Positions 1-11,474 are shown, counted from the first letter of the stretch. The stretch is 64,000 nt of DNA from Paraferrimonas sedimenticola (GCF_002282855.1 NZ_NRIR01000002.1:124001-188000), one strand, 5' to 3'. The notes: a model not told the origin generated them from the sequence alone. Translations and numbers: made by a program.

Positions 1-739
1 CTCGCAAAACTACGGCGATATGAACCTGGCTAAAATGCTGGTGAAATCCAGTAACGTGGGTATCTCCAAAGTGGCCTTGGCAATGCCGGTACAACAGCTG
101 CTGGGCACCTACTACTCAATGGGACTGGGCAATTACTCTGGTATCCATCTTGCGGGAGAGTCCTCTGGGGTGATTCACGAGCGTAACCGTTGGTCTGAGC
201 ACGAACGGGCTACGCTAAGCTTTGGTTATGGCTTTAGTGTGACCGCACTGCAAATGGCGCAACTGTACGCCACTTTGGCCAACGATGGATTGAAGATGCC
301 GGTGAGTATTCTGAAACTGCCCGAAGTTGATGGCCAGATTCAGCTGCCCGCAGGTGAGCAAGTGATTGCCCCTGATGTGGCGCGCACGGTACGCAGCATG
401 TTGGTTGGCGTGACCGAGCCAGGCGGCACGGCGCGCAAGGCTCACATTGAAGGTTATCCGGTAGCGGGTAAAACCGGCACCAGCCGTAAAGCGGTGGCCG
501 GTGGCTATGGCGATGATTACGTGGCCTCTTTCGTTGGTGTGGCACCGGCCAACCAACCTGAGTTGGCTATCGCGGTAGTGATTAACGAGCCGAAAGGCGA
601 TCAGTATTACGGTGGTGACGCGGCAGCGCCCGTGTTCGCCAAGGTGATGTCAGGGGCGTTGCAGATGCGCAACGTCGAACCGGTCACCAATAGAGAAAAA
701 CGATTGCAGCTAGCAGGGCTGCAGGAGCGAGCCCGATGA
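1..739 (+). CDS. ftsI: Peptidoglycan D,D-transpeptidase FtsI (PBP3), C-terminal part
   Basis: Septal transpeptidase that cross-links peptidoglycan at the division site, working with FtsW. Only the last 245 residues are in the window; the reading frame is open from base 2. Visible transpeptidase motifs are SSN (the SxN motif, near bases 48-56) and KTGTS (near bases 468-482). The SxxK catalytic serine lies upstream of the window. The TGA stop overlaps the murE start (ATGA), so the two are probably translationally coupled. Family assignment rests on these motifs plus the position directly before murE, which is the standard dcw order. It is partial because of the window edge, with no sign of damage. 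Confidence 0.95.
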   Translation, partial: SQNYGDMNLAKMLVKSSNVGISKVALAMPVQQLLGTYYSMGLGNYSGIHLAGESSGVIHERNRWSEHERATLSFGYGFSVTALQMAQLYATLANDGLKMPVSILKLPEVDGQIQLPAGEQVIAPDVARTVRSMLVGVTEPGGTARKAHIEGYPVAGKTGTSRKAVAGGYGDDYVASFVGVAPANQPELAIAVVINEPKGDQYYGGDAAAPVFAKVMSGALQMRNVEPVTNREKRLQLAGLQERAR

Positions 740-2214
740 TGTATATCCGGGATTTATTGGCCCCTTGGTTTCACTACTCAGGCCCTGAGCAGTTTGCTCA
801 TCTGAGGTTGGATTCTCGTGAAATTCAGCAAGGGGATTTATTTGTGGCCATTCCTGGCCACGCCCTAGACGGACGTCGATTTATCGCCAAAGCCATTGAG
901 GCTGGTGCCAGTGCTGTCTTGTGTCATAGCGACGATGCGAAACAACACGGGCAAGTAGAAAATCTCGGCGCTCCCGTGATTTATTTTTCTGAGTTATCTG
1001 GACAGCTAGCGGCACTTGCGCGTCAGGCATACCCATTTAATGATAAGCAGACCTTGTTGGCAGGCGTCACTGGTACTAATGGTAAAACCTCGGTCAGTCA
1101 GCTAATGGCCCAATTGGTAAGCTTGGCCGGTGAACCAGCTGCGGTACTGGGCACTATTGGCAATGGCCTATGGGGTTCGCTGAGCGATAGTATCAATACC
1201 ACCTCGGATGCGCTCACTACCGCGCGACAGCTGCACGATTGTCAAAATCACAATGCCAAATTGGTAGCCATGGAAGTCTCGTCTCACGGCTTGGTACAAG
1301 GACGCGTTGCGACCTTACCCTTTAGCGTGGCGGTATTTACCAATTTGAGTCGTGACCATCTGGACTATCACGGCGACATGCAAAACTATGCCTTGGCGAA
1401 ACGTCGCTTGTTTGAATTTCGCCGCCTCAAGCATCGTTTGTTTAACTTAGACGACAGCACAGGGCAGAGCTGGCATCAGGAATTTGGCGAGCAGGCCAGC
1501 GGCTACAGTGTGGCTGGTCACCAGAACGCCGATTACTTTGTATCTCAGGTGAACTACCACGATGCAGGTGTTAGTGCGACCTTACACAGCCCATCGGGTG
1601 AGTTTGAAATCAATTCGCCCCTGCTAGGACCCTTTAACTTATCCAATTTGCTAGCGGCCTTGGGCGCTCTCGATTTGTTGGGATTCGATCTAACCCAGCT
1701 GACTCAGGTGTGCACCCACTTGCAACCGATCGCCGGTCGCATGGAAGCCTATCACGCCCCAGGCAAGGCCACCTTAGTGGTGGATTATGCCCACACTTCG
1801 GATGCATTAGAGCAAGCTTTATCGGCCCTTCGCCCACACACCAAAGGCAAACTTTGGTGCGTGTTTGGTTGCGGCGGTGATAGAGACAAAGGCAAACGCC
1901 CATTGATGGCGCAAGCCGCTGAAGCCCACGCTGATCAGCTAGTGCTAACCCAGGACAACCCTCGCAGCGAGTCGGTGGCAGAGATCATTCGCCAAATGCG
2001 CGAAGGACTGACGAATCCGCAAGCCGCAATCGAAGTACAGGACCGTCGCCAAGCCATTGCTGAGGCATTGGCGCAGGCCGATACGGATGATGTGATTTTG
2101 GTGGCCGGCAAAGGCCATGAGACCTATCACGAAGTCATGGGTAAAAAACTGCCCTATGACGAGCGCGCTTATGTGGCTTCGCTGCTGAATGATAACGACA
2201 AAGGAGACCAATAA
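736..2214 (+). CDS. murE: UDP-MurNAc-L-Ala-D-Glu:meso-DAP ligase MurE
   Basis: Cytoplasmic Mur ligase that adds the third residue of the stem peptide. The ATP-binding P-loop GTNGKT is at residues 113-118. The DNPR motif at residues 407-410 is the known signature of enzymes that choose meso-diaminopimelate over lysine, so the wall is of the DAP type; this agrees with lysA and dapF further along. Length 492 aa is normal. The start ATG overlaps the ftsI stop and sits behind a GGAG-like site near base 724. Its TAA overlaps the murF ATG (TAATG). Confidence 0.97.
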   Translation: MMYIRDLLAPWFHYSGPEQFAHLRLDSREIQQGDLFVAIPGHALDGRRFIAKAIEAGASAVLCHSDDAKQHGQVENLGAPVIYFSELSGQLAALARQAYPFNDKQTLLAGVTGTNGKTSVSQLMAQLVSLAGEPAAVLGTIGNGLWGSLSDSINTTSDALTTARQLHDCQNHNAKLVAMEVSSHGLVQGRVATLPFSVAVFTNLSRDHLDYHGDMQNYALAKRRLFEFRRLKHRLFNLDDSTGQSWHQEFGEQASGYSVAGHQNADYFVSQVNYHDAGVSATLHSPSGEFEINSPLLGPFNLSNLLAALGALDLLGFDLTQLTQVCTHLQPIAGRMEAYHAPGKATLVVDYAHTSDALEQALSALRPHTKGKLWCVFGCGGDRDKGKRPLMAQAAEAHADQLVLTQDNPRSESVAEIIRQMREGLTNPQAAIEVQDRRQAIAEALAQADTDDVILVAGKGHETYHEVMGKKLPYDERAYVASLLNDNDKGDQ

Positions 2215-3584
2215 TGTTTCCTTTGAGCCTGCAATCTATCGCCACTGCCTGTAATGGCAAGTTAGTTGGCGCTGACCGACAAATTGATTCGGTAACTACC
2301 AATAGCAACCAGGTGACTCGCGGTGGCCTGTTCGTAGCCTTGATCGGAGAGCGATTCGATGCCCACGAATTTGCCGAACAAGCTTACGAGCAGGGCGCTG
2401 CCGCGCTTTTGGTGAGCCGCCAACTGCCCATAGACTGCCCTCAGGTCATTGTCACAGACACCCAAATTGGCCTAGGCAAGATAGGCGAGCTGGTACGTGA
2501 TATGGCTGAGATTCAGGCCCTAGCGATTACCGGCAGTAGCGGCAAAACCACAGTCAAAGAAATGCTGGCCTCGATTTTGAGCCAAGCAGGCAATGTGCTG
2601 GCCACCAAAGGCAATTTCAACAACGAGATTGGTGTGCCGCTGACCTTGTTGCGCTTAGACGAGAGCTACGATTTTGGTGTATTCGAACTCGGTGCGAATC
2701 ACATTGGTGAGATTGCCTATACTTCGGCGTTGGCTAAACCCAAGGTGGCTTTGGTCAACAACGTCGGCGATGCCCACCTAGAAGGGTTTGGCTCGCGCGA
2801 CGGTATCGCTCAAGCCAAATCAGAAATTTATGGCGCGTTGGCCAGTGACGGTGTGGCGGTAATCAACCAAGACGACGATTACGCCGATTATATGTTGCAG
2901 GCCAACCTCAATCGTCAAATAGTGACCTTTTCGGTCTACGATGATAGTGCCGATTTGCATGCCACCGAGGTGAAGCTCGACGAGCTAGGGTGTGCCAGCT
3001 TTGTGTTGAATTATCAAGGTCAGACTCAGGCCATCCAAGTGAATCTGCCGGGTGAACATCAAGTAGCCAATGGATTGGCCGCCGCAGCCATGGCTCTTCA
3101 AGTGGGTTTATCTCTGTCTCAAGTGGCCAGTGGCCTATCGCAATTGGCTGGGGTCCCTGGTCGCATGCAACTCAATCAGCGCAGCGATGTCTGTATTGTG
3201 GATGACAGTTACAACGCCAATCCGGCTTCAGTCAAAGCCGCTATCGATTGGCTGGCGAAAAACTGCGCAAGCACCAGCTTAGTACTGGGCGATTGCGCCG
3301 AATTAGGCGACAATGCTCCCCTTTTGCACCGCGAAATGGGCGAATACGCTAAAACTCGGCAAGTTGACCGAGTGTTTAGCCTAGGCAGCCTAAGTGCGCA
3401 TGCTTCGGCTGCGGCAGATGGTCAACACTTCGACGACATTCAAGAGTTGCAGTCACAACTATTGGACATGTTACGCCAGCGCCAAGGGCCGCAGGTGATT
3501 GTAGTGAAGGGATCGCGCAGTGCGCGCATGGAACGCGTGGTGCAGTACTTGCTGACAGCTTTTGATGAAGGAGAGTGGCAGTAA
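2214..3584 (+). CDS. murF: UDP-MurNAc-tripeptide:D-Ala-D-Ala ligase MurF
   Basis: Adds the D-Ala-D-Ala dipeptide to UDP-MurNAc-tripeptide, the last cytoplasmic step of the nucleotide precursor. The P-loop GSSGKT is at residues 107-112, followed by the Mur ligase central and C-terminal folds. The 456-aa length is typical. Start and stop both overlap neighbours by one base (TAATG at murE/murF and again at murF/mraY), indicating coupled translation through this part of the dcw operon. Confidence 0.97.
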   Translation: MFPLSLQSIATACNGKLVGADRQIDSVTTNSNQVTRGGLFVALIGERFDAHEFAEQAYEQGAAALLVSRQLPIDCPQVIVTDTQIGLGKIGELVRDMAEIQALAITGSSGKTTVKEMLASILSQAGNVLATKGNFNNEIGVPLTLLRLDESYDFGVFELGANHIGEIAYTSALAKPKVALVNNVGDAHLEGFGSRDGIAQAKSEIYGALASDGVAVINQDDDYADYMLQANLNRQIVTFSVYDDSADLHATEVKLDELGCASFVLNYQGQTQAIQVNLPGEHQVANGLAAAAMALQVGLSLSQVASGLSQLAGVPGRMQLNQRSDVCIVDDSYNANPASVKAAIDWLAKNCASTSLVLGDCAELGDNAPLLHREMGEYAKTRQVDRVFSLGSLSAHASAAADGQHFDDIQELQSQLLDMLRQRQGPQVIVVKGSRSARMERVVQYLLTAFDEGEWQ

Positions 3585-4669
3585 TGCTGGTCTATTTAGC
3601 CGAATACCTGACCCAGTTTTATTCGGGTTTTAACGTGTTCTCGTACATTTCGTTTCGAGCCATTTTGGGGTTGTTGACGGCACTGGTTTTTTGTTTGTGG
3701 ACAGGTCCTGCCCTGATCCGCCGTTTGCAGAGCATGCAAATTGGCCAAATGGTTCGCGACGAGGGTCCAGAGAGCCACTTTAGTAAGCGCGGTACTCCAA
3801 CCATGGGTGGTGTGCTGATCCTCGCGGGCATTTTCGTGTCAGTGCTGCTTTGGGGTGACCTGTCTAACCGTTACGTTTGGGCGGTGTTATTCGTACTGGG
3901 TAGCTTTGGTGCGATTGGTTTTATCGATGACTACCGCAAAGTGGTGCGCAAAAACACCGATGGGTTGGTGGCTCGTTGGAAGTACTTTTGGCAATCGGCT
4001 GCGGCGTTGGTGTTCGCAGTGGGCTTGTATGCAACCGCCTCTGTGGATGGTGAGACACAGCTGATTGTGCCTTTCTTCAAAGACATCATGCCGCAATTGG
4101 GACTGGTGTTTATTGCACTGGCTTACTTTACCGTGGTGGGCTCGAGCAACGCGGTGAACTTGACCGATGGCTTAGATGGCCTGGCAATCATGCCCACTGT
4201 TATGGTCGCGGCTGCGTTTGCGATTATTGCCTACGCCTCGGGTCACGTGCAGTTCGCCAATTACCTCAATATTCCTTACCTGCCGCTATCGGCAGAGCTT
4301 GTGATTGTCTGTACCGCCATGATGGGTGCGGGTTTGGGCTTTTTGTGGTTTAACACCTATCCAGCCCAGGTGTTTATGGGCGATGTGGGTTCACTGGCAT
4401 TGGGTGCGGCTTTGGGCGCAATTGCGGTACTAACGCGACAAGAAATTTTATTAGTGATCATGGGCGGTGTGTTCGTTATCGAAACTCTGTCGGTGATCTT
4501 GCAGGTGGGCTCGTACAAGTTGCGCGGCGGTAAGCGGATTTTCCGTATGGCGCCGATTCACCACCACTATGAGTTGAAAGGTTGGCCAGAGCCGCGAGTG
4601 ATCGTGCGCTTTTGGATTATTTCTCTGTTCTTGGTCTTGCTTGGCTTAGCCACGCTCAAACTCAGGTAG
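3584..4669 (+). CDS. mraY: Phospho-MurNAc-pentapeptide translocase MraY
   Basis: Integral membrane enzyme that makes lipid I by transferring phospho-MurNAc-pentapeptide to undecaprenyl phosphate. The protein begins MLVYLAEYL, matching the E. coli N-terminus, so I take the ATG at 3584, which overlaps the murF TAA and follows GAAGGAGAG. A GTG nine bases upstream (3575) is a weaker alternative. The catalytic Asp pair falls at D115-D116 (IDDYRK). The [10 protein letters not shown] and [11 protein letters not shown] family motifs are intact. 361 aa, about ten membrane segments. Confidence 0.96.
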   Translation: MLVYLAEYLTQFYSGFNVFSYISFRAILGLLTALVFCLWTGPALIRRLQSMQIGQMVRDEGPESHFSKRGTPTMGGVLILAGIFVSVLLWGDLSNRYVWAVLFVLGSFGAIGFIDDYRKVVRKNTDGLVARWKYFWQSAAALVFAVGLYATASVDGETQLIVPFFKDIMPQLGLVFIALAYFTVVGSSNAVNLTDGLDGLAIMPTVMVAAAFAIIAYASGHVQFANYLNIPYLPLSAELVIVCTAMMGAGLGFLWFNTYPAQVFMGDVGSLALGAALGAIAVLTRQEILLVIMGGVFVIETLSVILQVGSYKLRGGKRIFRMAPIHHHYELKGWPEPRVIVRFWIISLFLVLLGLATLKLR

Positions 4670-4676
4670 GGAGACG

Positions 4677-5984
4677 ATGACGCAAAGAGTATCGCATTGG
4701 GTAGTCGGTTTGGGCACCACAGGTCTGTCTGTGGTGAAGCACTTGTGCGCCCGAGGTTTGACCCCTGCTGTGTGTGATACTCGCCTAACGCCCCCAGGTG
4801 CAAAAGCGCTGGCTCGAGATTTCCCCAAGGTGCCACTGATTTGTGGCGACTTGCCACAGCAGCAATTATCCCAGGCGCGTCAAATTATTCTGTCACCAGG
4901 CTTGGCGCTGAGCACGCCTGCCATTGCTGCTGCAAAAAACGCTGGCGTTGAAGTGATTGGCGACATTGAGCTGTTTGCGCGCGCGCGTAAGCCATCCAGC
5001 CAGTTGATTGGGATCACCGGCTCCAACGGTAAGTCCACCGTCACCAGCCTAGTGGGCGAGATGCTGGCTAGCGCTGGGGTTAAAGTGGCAGTGGGTGGCA
5101 ACATTGGCACACCGGCACTGGACTTGTTGGAGCAAGACGCTGATATATACGTGCTTGAATTATCCAGCTTCCAGCTCGAGACCTGTCACAGCCTGAATTG
5201 TACCGTGGCGACGATTCTAAACGTTTCTGAAGACCATCTTGACCGCTACCCAGATTACGCCGCTTATTTGGCGGCCAAGCGCCGTTTGTATCAGCAAACC
5301 CAATCGATAGTGGCCAACTTTGACGACCCGCAAACCTGGGCGAATGATGCAAGCTCGCAGGTCAGTTTTGGTTTGTCGGCGAGTGCCGATTGGAATTGCG
5401 TTGATGGTCAGTTGCGCCGCGGCGTACAAGTGTTTGCTCGCAGTGAGTCACTGACCATGCTGGGCCGTCACAATCAAGCCAATGCGCTAGCCGCGATGGC
5501 GCTAATCGAAGCTTGCGGACTTGAATTGAAGCCCAGTCTGGCAGCGATGCAATCTTATCCGGGGCTAGAACACAGATGTCAGACTGTGGCCACGGTCAAC
5601 GGCGTGCGCTATGTCAACGATTCCAAGGCCACCAATGTGGGCGCCACTTTGGCGGCTCTCGAAGGTTTGGCTGATATCGACGGTGATTTGTATCTGATTC
5701 TCGGTGGCGACTCTAAGCAAGCGGATCTCAGTGAGCTTGCACCGGCGCTATCGAACACCAAAGCTGTGTACGCCTTTGGCAAAGACGGCGACAAACTGGC
5801 AACGCTCAGTGAGCGAGCCAAGGTCGTCGCTAATCTAGACCAAGCGGTATCGCTTTGCGCAGCGTCCGCCAAAGATGGCGACATAGTGCTGCTATCGCCG
5901 GCCTGTGCCAGTTTGGATATGTATCCTAACTTCATGGCGCGCGGTGAGCACTTCTGCCAATTAGTAGGAGGGCTCAATGGCTAG
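4677..5984 (+). CDS. murD: UDP-MurNAc-L-alanine:D-glutamate ligase MurD
   Basis: Adds D-glutamate to UDP-MurNAc-L-Ala. An N-terminal Rossmann-like uridine-binding region comes first (WVVGLGTTGLS), then the Mur ligase P-loop GSNGKS at residues 115-120. 435 aa, standard. It lies 7 bases after mraY with GGGAG just ahead of the ATG. Its last 8 bases overlap ftsW. Confidence 0.97.
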   Translation: MTQRVSHWVVGLGTTGLSVVKHLCARGLTPAVCDTRLTPPGAKALARDFPKVPLICGDLPQQQLSQARQIILSPGLALSTPAIAAAKNAGVEVIGDIELFARARKPSSQLIGITGSNGKSTVTSLVGEMLASAGVKVAVGGNIGTPALDLLEQDADIYVLELSSFQLETCHSLNCTVATILNVSEDHLDRYPDYAAYLAAKRRLYQQTQSIVANFDDPQTWANDASSQVSFGLSASADWNCVDGQLRRGVQVFARSESLTMLGRHNQANALAAMALIEACGLELKPSLAAMQSYPGLEHRCQTVATVNGVRYVNDSKATNVGATLAALEGLADIDGDLYLILGGDSKQADLSELAPALSNTKAVYAFGKDGDKLATLSERAKVVANLDQAVSLCAASAKDGDIVLLSPACASLDMYPNFMARGEHFCQLVGGLNG

Positions 5985-7188
5985 TCAAGAACAGCAGTTA
6001 GCCCTATTTGGCAAAGTCAGTGACGCTGCACCCTGGCGTTGGCTAAGTCGTCCGAAAGCACCAACCATGGTGATGTACGACCGCAGTTTGCTGGCGATCA
6101 TTCTCGGACTGATGGCGGTTGGTTTTGTGATGGTGGCATCAGCCTCTATGCCAGAGGCCACCTCGCTGACCGGTAATCCCAACCACTTTATTCTACGCCA
6201 TTTGTTTTACTTGGCCGGCTGTGTGGTGATTGGCCTTATCATGCTGCAAGTCAGTGTGGAGCAGTGGCAAAAGTACTCGGGCTATGGCTTCTTGTTAGTT
6301 GGCAGCATGCTGGTGGCCGTGTTGTTTGTCGGTAAAACGGTGAATGGTTCGACCCGCTGGCTCTCCTTGGGCCCGATTAACATTCAAGTGGCCGAGCTGG
6401 CCAAATTGGCGTTCTGCGCTTACATGGCCAGTTATTTGGTGCGCCGTCACCAAGAAATTCGCGGCGCGGCTTGGGGCTTTTTGAAGCCGATTATTCTGCT
6501 TGGACTGTTCTCATTCTTGCTGCTGTTACAGCCGGACTTGGGTTCAAGCGTGGTGTTATTCGTTATCGTGATTGGCCTGTTGTTTTTAGCCGGTGCGCGC
6601 ATGATCGAGTTTTGCGGTCTGTTGACCATGGGCGTGGTGCTAATCATCACACTGGCGGTGACCTCGACCTACCGCTGGAAGCGAGTGACCTCGTTTCTAG
6701 ACCCTTGGGAGAACCCTTTTGGCGAAGGGTATCAGCTGACTCAATCGTTAATGGCCTTTGGCCGTGGTGATTGGTTGGGGCAAGGCTTGGGCAATAGCAT
6801 TCAAAAGCTGGAATACTTACCCGAAGCCCACACGGATTTCATCTTTGCTGTGATTGGCGAAGAGCTAGGCTTTATCGGAGTTATCGCAATTTTAGTGCTG
6901 CTGTTTAGCTTGGTGTTTAAAGCGCTCAAGCTGGGCAGCCAGTGCTTGGCCAACGACCAGGCGTTTGGCGGCTACTTGGCCTATGGCATTGGCATCTGGT
7001 TTTGCTTTCAGACTGGGGTCAATGTGGGCGCAAGCATCGGCATGTTGCCCACCAAAGGGCTCACACTGCCCTTTATCAGTTACGGCGGCAGTAGCCTGTG
7101 GGTAATGACCGCGGCAGCGGCTGCCCTGATACGAATAGATTTTGAATTACGACGGTCGCAAATTCAGGCGACCCAGGGGAAACGATGA
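5977..7188 (+). CDS. ftsW: Septal peptidoglycan polymerase FtsW (SEDS family)
   Basis: Polytopic SEDS glycosyltransferase that polymerises lipid II at the septum, partnered with FtsI. Roughly ten hydrophobic segments. The SEDS signature HTDFIFAVIGEELGF is near residues 285-299 and the C-terminal LPFISYGGSS motif is present. 403 aa. The start overlaps murD by 8 bases, and the stop forms an ATGA overlap with murG. The N-terminal 30 or so residues are cytoplasmic and variable in the family. Confidence 0.95.
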   Translation: MASQEQQLALFGKVSDAAPWRWLSRPKAPTMVMYDRSLLAIILGLMAVGFVMVASASMPEATSLTGNPNHFILRHLFYLAGCVVIGLIMLQVSVEQWQKYSGYGFLLVGSMLVAVLFVGKTVNGSTRWLSLGPINIQVAELAKLAFCAYMASYLVRRHQEIRGAAWGFLKPIILLGLFSFLLLLQPDLGSSVVLFVIVIGLLFLAGARMIEFCGLLTMGVVLIITLAVTSTYRWKRVTSFLDPWENPFGEGYQLTQSLMAFGRGDWLGQGLGNSIQKLEYLPEAHTDFIFAVIGEELGFIGVIAILVLLFSLVFKALKLGSQCLANDQAFGGYLAYGIGIWFCFQTGVNVGASIGMLPTKGLTLPFISYGGSSLWVMTAAAAALIRIDFELRRSQIQATQGKR

Positions 7189-8276
7189 GTCAGGCGAAAC
7201 GACTATTGGTGATGGCAGGCGGAACCGGGGGACACGTGTTCCCAGCCCTTGCCGTGGCGCAGCATCTGCGCAGCCAGGGTTGGCAGGTTCGCTGGCTGGG
7301 TACCCCAGATCGCATGGAAGCGCGCTTAGTACCTCAGTACGGGTTTGATATCGATTACATCGATATTCAAGGGGTGCGCGGCAATGGTTTGGTTCGCAAG
7401 CTCGCCGCGCCTTTTAAAATTATCAAGGCCATGCTGCAGGCACGCCGCGTGATAAAGAGCTTCAAGCCTGACGTGGTCATGGGCATGGGCGGTTTTGCCA
7501 GTGGCCCTGGTGGTGTGGCAGCCAAGTGGTGCGGAGTGCCTTTGGTGCTGCACGAACAAAACGCACTGCCAGGACTGACCAACAAGTTGTTGAGTCGAAT
7601 TGCTGACAAGGTGCTTTGTGCCTTTAACGGCGCTTTCGATCAAGTGGACGCGCAAGTGGTGGGTAACCCCGTGCGTCCAGAGCTGGTTGAGCTGGGCGAG
7701 CAAAGCCGCTTGGTGGAACTGCCACTTAAATTGTTGGTAGTCGGTGGCAGCTTGGGTGCGAGAGTGTTTAACCAAGAGGTACCAGGTGCTGTCGCAGCGC
7801 TAACGGCGCAAGGCATTGGTCTGACGGTTTGGCATCAAGTGGGCAAGGGTAACTCAGCAGATGTTGAGCAGGCCTACCGCGAAAAAGGCTGTGCTGAATT
7901 AGCGCAGGTGGCGGATTTTGTCGATGACATGCGCGCCGCCTACGATTGGGCCGATTTGGTCTTGTGCCGCAGTGGTGCGCTGACGGTTAGCGAGCTGGCC
8001 GCAGTGGGTAAGCCGAGTTTATTGGTGCCATACCCGCACGCGGTGGATGACCATCAAACCAAGAATGCCATGGTGTTGGTGAATGCAGGCGCGGCCAAGC
8101 TGATAGCTCAGCCGGACCTCAGCCAGCAAGCCTTGGTGGATAAGATTACGAAAATGCACGCCTCACCTGATGCATTGACGCAAATGGGGCGAGCAGCACG
8201 AAGTGTGGCACATCTAGACGCAACCACGGTGGTTGCTGGAGTGTGCCAACAATTGGCGGATAGGGAACAATCATGA
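7185..8276 (+). CDS. murG: UDP-GlcNAc:lipid I N-acetylglucosaminyltransferase MurG
   Basis: Peripheral inner-membrane GT-B glycosyltransferase that converts lipid I to lipid II. The N-terminal glycine-rich loop [10 protein letters not shown] begins at residue 12. The second loop [11 protein letters not shown] and the UDP-sugar region around [11 protein letters not shown] are intact. 363 aa. Coupled to ftsW upstream and to murC downstream by ATGA overlaps. Confidence 0.97.
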   Translation: MSQAKRLLVMAGGTGGHVFPALAVAQHLRSQGWQVRWLGTPDRMEARLVPQYGFDIDYIDIQGVRGNGLVRKLAAPFKIIKAMLQARRVIKSFKPDVVMGMGGFASGPGGVAAKWCGVPLVLHEQNALPGLTNKLLSRIADKVLCAFNGAFDQVDAQVVGNPVRPELVELGEQSRLVELPLKLLVVGGSLGARVFNQEVPGAVAALTAQGIGLTVWHQVGKGNSADVEQAYREKGCAELAQVADFVDDMRAAYDWADLVLCRSGALTVSELAAVGKPSLLVPYPHAVDDHQTKNAMVLVNAGAAKLIAQPDLSQQALVDKITKMHASPDALTQMGRAARSVAHLDATTVVAGVCQQLADREQS

Positions 8277-9727
8277 ATCAAGCAAGTAGCTCATTAAGAG
8301 CCATGATCCCGGAAATGCGCCGGGTAAAACAAATACATTTTGTCGGCATCGGTGGTGCCGGTATGGGTGGTATCGCCGAAGTACTGGCCAACGAAGGCTA
8401 TCGCATCAGTGGCAGTGATATTGCCACCAATGCTGTGACCGAGCGCTTACAAGCGCTGGGTGCGCGTATTGAGATAGGCCATAAGGCCGAGTCTGTGGCT
8501 GGCGTTGATGTGGTAGTAGTTTCGACGGCGATTGACCAGAGTAACCCTGAATTACAAGCGGCGCGAGATGCGCGTATTCCGATTGTTCGCCGCGCTGAAA
8601 TGCTGGCAGAACTCATGCGCTATCGCCATGGTGTTGCGGTGGCCGGTACTCACGGAAAAACCACCACGACCAGTTTGATTGCCTCTGTCTATGGCGAGGC
8701 ACAGCGTGACCCGACCTTTGTGATTGGTGGTCTTCTAAATAGCGCCGGTACCAATGCTCGCTTGGGCAGTAGCCGCACTTTGATTGCCGAAGCGGATGAG
8801 TCGGATGCCAGCTTTCTGCACCTGCAACCTATGGTAGCGGTGGTGACCAATATCGAAGCCGACCACATGGACACTTATGGCGGTGATTTTGAGCAGCTCA
8901 AAAGCACCTTTATCGAGTTTCTGCACAATCTGCCTTTCTACGGGGTAGCTGTGTTGTGTATCGACTGCCCAGTGGTGCGCGAGATTTTGCCAAAGGTCGG
9001 ACGTAAATACGTGACCTATGGCTTTAGCGAAGACGCCGATGTGCAAGGGCTGAACTTCACCCAAAACGGTCACGCCAGCCAGTTTACCGTGCGTCGACAA
9101 GGCCAACCTGACTTACAAGTCGAGCTCAATTTGCCGGGCAAGCACAATGTGCAAAATGCGTTGGCGGCAATTGCTGTTGCCAGCGAAGATGACATTGAAG
9201 ATCCAGCCATTATGCGCGCGCTGCAAAGCTTTGAAGGCATTGGCCGTCGCTTCCAGCACCTGGGCGAGTTTGACACCGGTCAAGGCGAGGTGATGCTGGT
9301 GGACGATTACGGACACCACCCAAGCGAGGTGGCCGCCACCATTAAAGCGGCGCGTCAGGGCTGGCCAGAGCGCCGTTTGGTGATGGCTTATCAGCCGCAC
9401 CGTTATACCCGTACTCGCGATTTGTACGACGACTTTGTCGACGTGCTAAGCGAAGTGGATGCACTGTTATTGCTCGAGGTGTACGCCGCGGGTGAAACCC
9501 CAATTCAAGGGGCGGATAGCCGCAGCCTGTGCCGTTCAATTCGCCAGCGCGGTCAATTGGAGCCGATTTATGTGGCCGGGCCGGAGCAATTGCCGAGTAT
9601 TTTGGCCAACGTGCTCAAAGATGGCGATCTGGTAATGACCCAGGGTGCGGGCAATATCGGCCAGCTAGCCAAGACGCTAGCGGCTACTGAGTTAAAGATT
9701 TCAGCCTTGAAAGGTGAAAGCGAATGA
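8273..9727 (+). CDS. murC: UDP-MurNAc:L-alanine ligase MurC
   Basis: First amino-acid-adding Mur ligase. An N-terminal Rossmann motif ([16 protein letters not shown]) is followed by the ATP P-loop GTHGKT at residues 125-130. 484 aa, close to the usual length. The ATG overlaps the murG TGA by four bases, and its own stop overlaps ddlB in the same way. I see no missing key residue. Confidence 0.97.
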   Translation: MNQASSSLRAMIPEMRRVKQIHFVGIGGAGMGGIAEVLANEGYRISGSDIATNAVTERLQALGARIEIGHKAESVAGVDVVVVSTAIDQSNPELQAARDARIPIVRRAEMLAELMRYRHGVAVAGTHGKTTTTSLIASVYGEAQRDPTFVIGGLLNSAGTNARLGSSRTLIAEADESDASFLHLQPMVAVVTNIEADHMDTYGGDFEQLKSTFIEFLHNLPFYGVAVLCIDCPVVREILPKVGRKYVTYGFSEDADVQGLNFTQNGHASQFTVRRQGQPDLQVELNLPGKHNVQNALAAIAVASEDDIEDPAIMRALQSFEGIGRRFQHLGEFDTGQGEVMLVDDYGHHPSEVAATIKAARQGWPERRLVMAYQPHRYTRTRDLYDDFVDVLSEVDALLLLEVYAAGETPIQGADSRSLCRSIRQRGQLEPIYVAGPEQLPSILANVLKDGDLVMTQGAGNIGQLAKTLAATELKISALKGESE

Positions 9728-10650
9728 TAGATGTCAGCACATTGGGCAAAGTGGTTGTGCTGTATGGCGGTGATTCCGCCGAGCGAGAAGTATCGCTCAA
9801 TTCTGGCGCGGCTGTGCTGTCAGCATTGCAAGGCGCTGGCGTGGACGCTATTGGCTTTGACCCAGCCAAAGCGCCTATTACCGATTTGCTGGCGATGAAA
9901 GTTGAGCGCGCCTTTATCGCTTTGCACGGTCGCGGTGGGGAAGATGGCACCATGCAAGGTGCTCTAGAGGTTTTGGGCATTAAGTACACCGGCAGTCGAG
10001 TATTGGGCTCGGCGCTGGCGATGGACAAGGTGCGCTGTAAGCAGATTTGGCATGACCTAGGTTTATCCACTGCACCTTATCGAGTAGTGGATAGCGCCGA
10101 CTACGGTGACGTGGATTGCGCTCAGGTGCTCGCTGAGCTTGGCGGTGTGGCTATGGTGAAGCCTGCCTGCGAGGGCTCAAGTGTTGGCATGGCCAAGGTG
10201 ACCAATGCCGATGAGCTCGATAAAGCACTAGCGCTGGCGTTTAAGTACGACCAGCAGGTATTGGTAGAGCAGTGGATCACAGGTGCTGAGTACACGGTGG
10301 CAATTTTGGACCAGCAGCCCTTGCCATCGATTCGCATGCAAACGCCGAATACTTTTTATGACTATCAGGCCAAGTATCAGAGCAATACTACTCAGTACTT
10401 CTGCCCAAGCGGCTTAAACGCCGAAGAAGAGTCCGAGATTGCTAAGTTGGCGCTTAGCGCTTATCAAGCGGCATCGGTATCCGGCTGGGGTCGAGTGGAC
10501 ATTATGCGCGATAGCAATGGCCGCTTTTACTTGCTCGAGGTAAACACCTCGCCAGGTATGACAGAAAAGAGTTTGGTGCCTATGGCCGCCAAGCAAGCAG
10601 GTATGAGTTTCGCTGAATTGTCGGTGAAGATTTTGGCGGGGGCGCACTAG
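9724..10650 (+). CDS. ddlB: D-alanine:D-alanine ligase DdlB
   Basis: ATP-grasp enzyme that makes the D-Ala-D-Ala dipeptide used by MurF. The N-terminal [11 protein letters not shown] motif, the [12 protein letters not shown] substrate loop and the C-terminal [12 protein letters not shown] metal and ATP motif are all visible. 308 aa. Position between murC and ftsQ is the normal dcw arrangement and distinguishes it from the unlinked ddlA paralogue. Confidence 0.96.
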   Translation: MIDVSTLGKVVVLYGGDSAEREVSLNSGAAVLSALQGAGVDAIGFDPAKAPITDLLAMKVERAFIALHGRGGEDGTMQGALEVLGIKYTGSRVLGSALAMDKVRCKQIWHDLGLSTAPYRVVDSADYGDVDCAQVLAELGGVAMVKPACEGSSVGMAKVTNADELDKALALAFKYDQQVLVEQWITGAEYTVAILDQQPLPSIRMQTPNTFYDYQAKYQSNTTQYFCPSGLNAEEESEIAKLALSAYQAASVSGWGRVDIMRDSNGRFYLLEVNTSPGMTEKSLVPMAAKQAGMSFAELSVKILAGAH

Positions 10651-10658
10651 CGGCGGTC

Positions 10659-11453
10659 ATGGCGACGAAGGCCAAAGAAGGCAAAGGAAAGGGCAAAGGG
10701 CAGCCCAAAGCATCGACCAAAAAGCCAAGCGCGAAAGCGTCAACGCCAATTCGCTGGAGCTTGTGGTTAGGGCTTGGCTTCTTGTTGAGCGTGATTGTGT
10801 TTCTCAGCGGTGGCGCTTGGAAATTGGCGATAGTGTTGCAAGATGCCGATGCGCTTCCGATTGAAGCGGTGGGCTTAAAAGGGGAACGAAGGTTCACTCA
10901 GGACCAAGAGGTTCGTGAGGCACTGCAGGATTTGATGCTTTCGAGCTTCTTCACAGCAGATGTGGATCAAGTTCGGCAAACTCTGACCGAGCTGCCCTGG
11001 GTGTACCGTGCTACAGTGCGACGAGAGTGGCCGCGTCAGCTCAAAGTCCACCTGATTGAGCAGCATCCGGTGGCGCGCTGGCAGGGCGAACCGCCGCGCT
11101 GGTTAAATGACAAAGGTGAGGTGTTTGTCGCACCAGAGGTAGAGGGGGTGCAGCACTTGCCTCAACTGGCAGGGCCTGACAAGGTCAGCGAACAAGTACT
11201 AGAGGCGTATCAGCAAGTCAGCGAGCTGCTGCGTCAGAACGGATTTGAAGCGGTTGAGATGACGTTAAGCGATCGTCAATCTTGGCAGCTGACCCTAGCG
11301 CGCGGTATTGAGTTGCGGCTAGGGCGAAAAGAGAAAATGGAGCGGGTACAGCGCTTTATCAATGTGTACCCGATATTGGAAAATGAGCCTGACGCCATAG
11401 GCTACGTGGATTTGCGCTATGACACGGGGTTGGCGGTGGGCTGGCAAAATTAA
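10659..11453 (+). CDS. ftsQ: Cell division protein FtsQ
   Basis: Bitopic divisome protein linking early and late division proteins through FtsB and FtsL. A Lys/Ala-rich cytoplasmic tail occupies residues 1-32, one membrane segment lies at about 33-54, and a POTRA domain runs from about residue 66, followed by the FtsQ beta domain. 264 aa. The ATG at 10659 has only a weak GGCGG ribosome site. No better in-frame start is apparent, and the basic N-terminal tail fits the family. Confidence 0.93.
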   Translation: MATKAKEGKGKGKGQPKASTKKPSAKASTPIRWSLWLGLGFLLSVIVFLSGGAWKLAIVLQDADALPIEAVGLKGERRFTQDQEVREALQDLMLSSFFTADVDQVRQTLTELPWVYRATVRREWPRQLKVHLIEQHPVARWQGEPPRWLNDKGEVFVAPEVEGVQHLPQLAGPDKVSEQVLEAYQQVSELLRQNGFEAVEMTLSDRQSWQLTLARGIELRLGRKEKMERVQRFINVYPILENEPDAIGYVDLRYDTGLAVGWQN

Positions 11454-11474
11454 AACGCAGAGAGTCGTTAACAA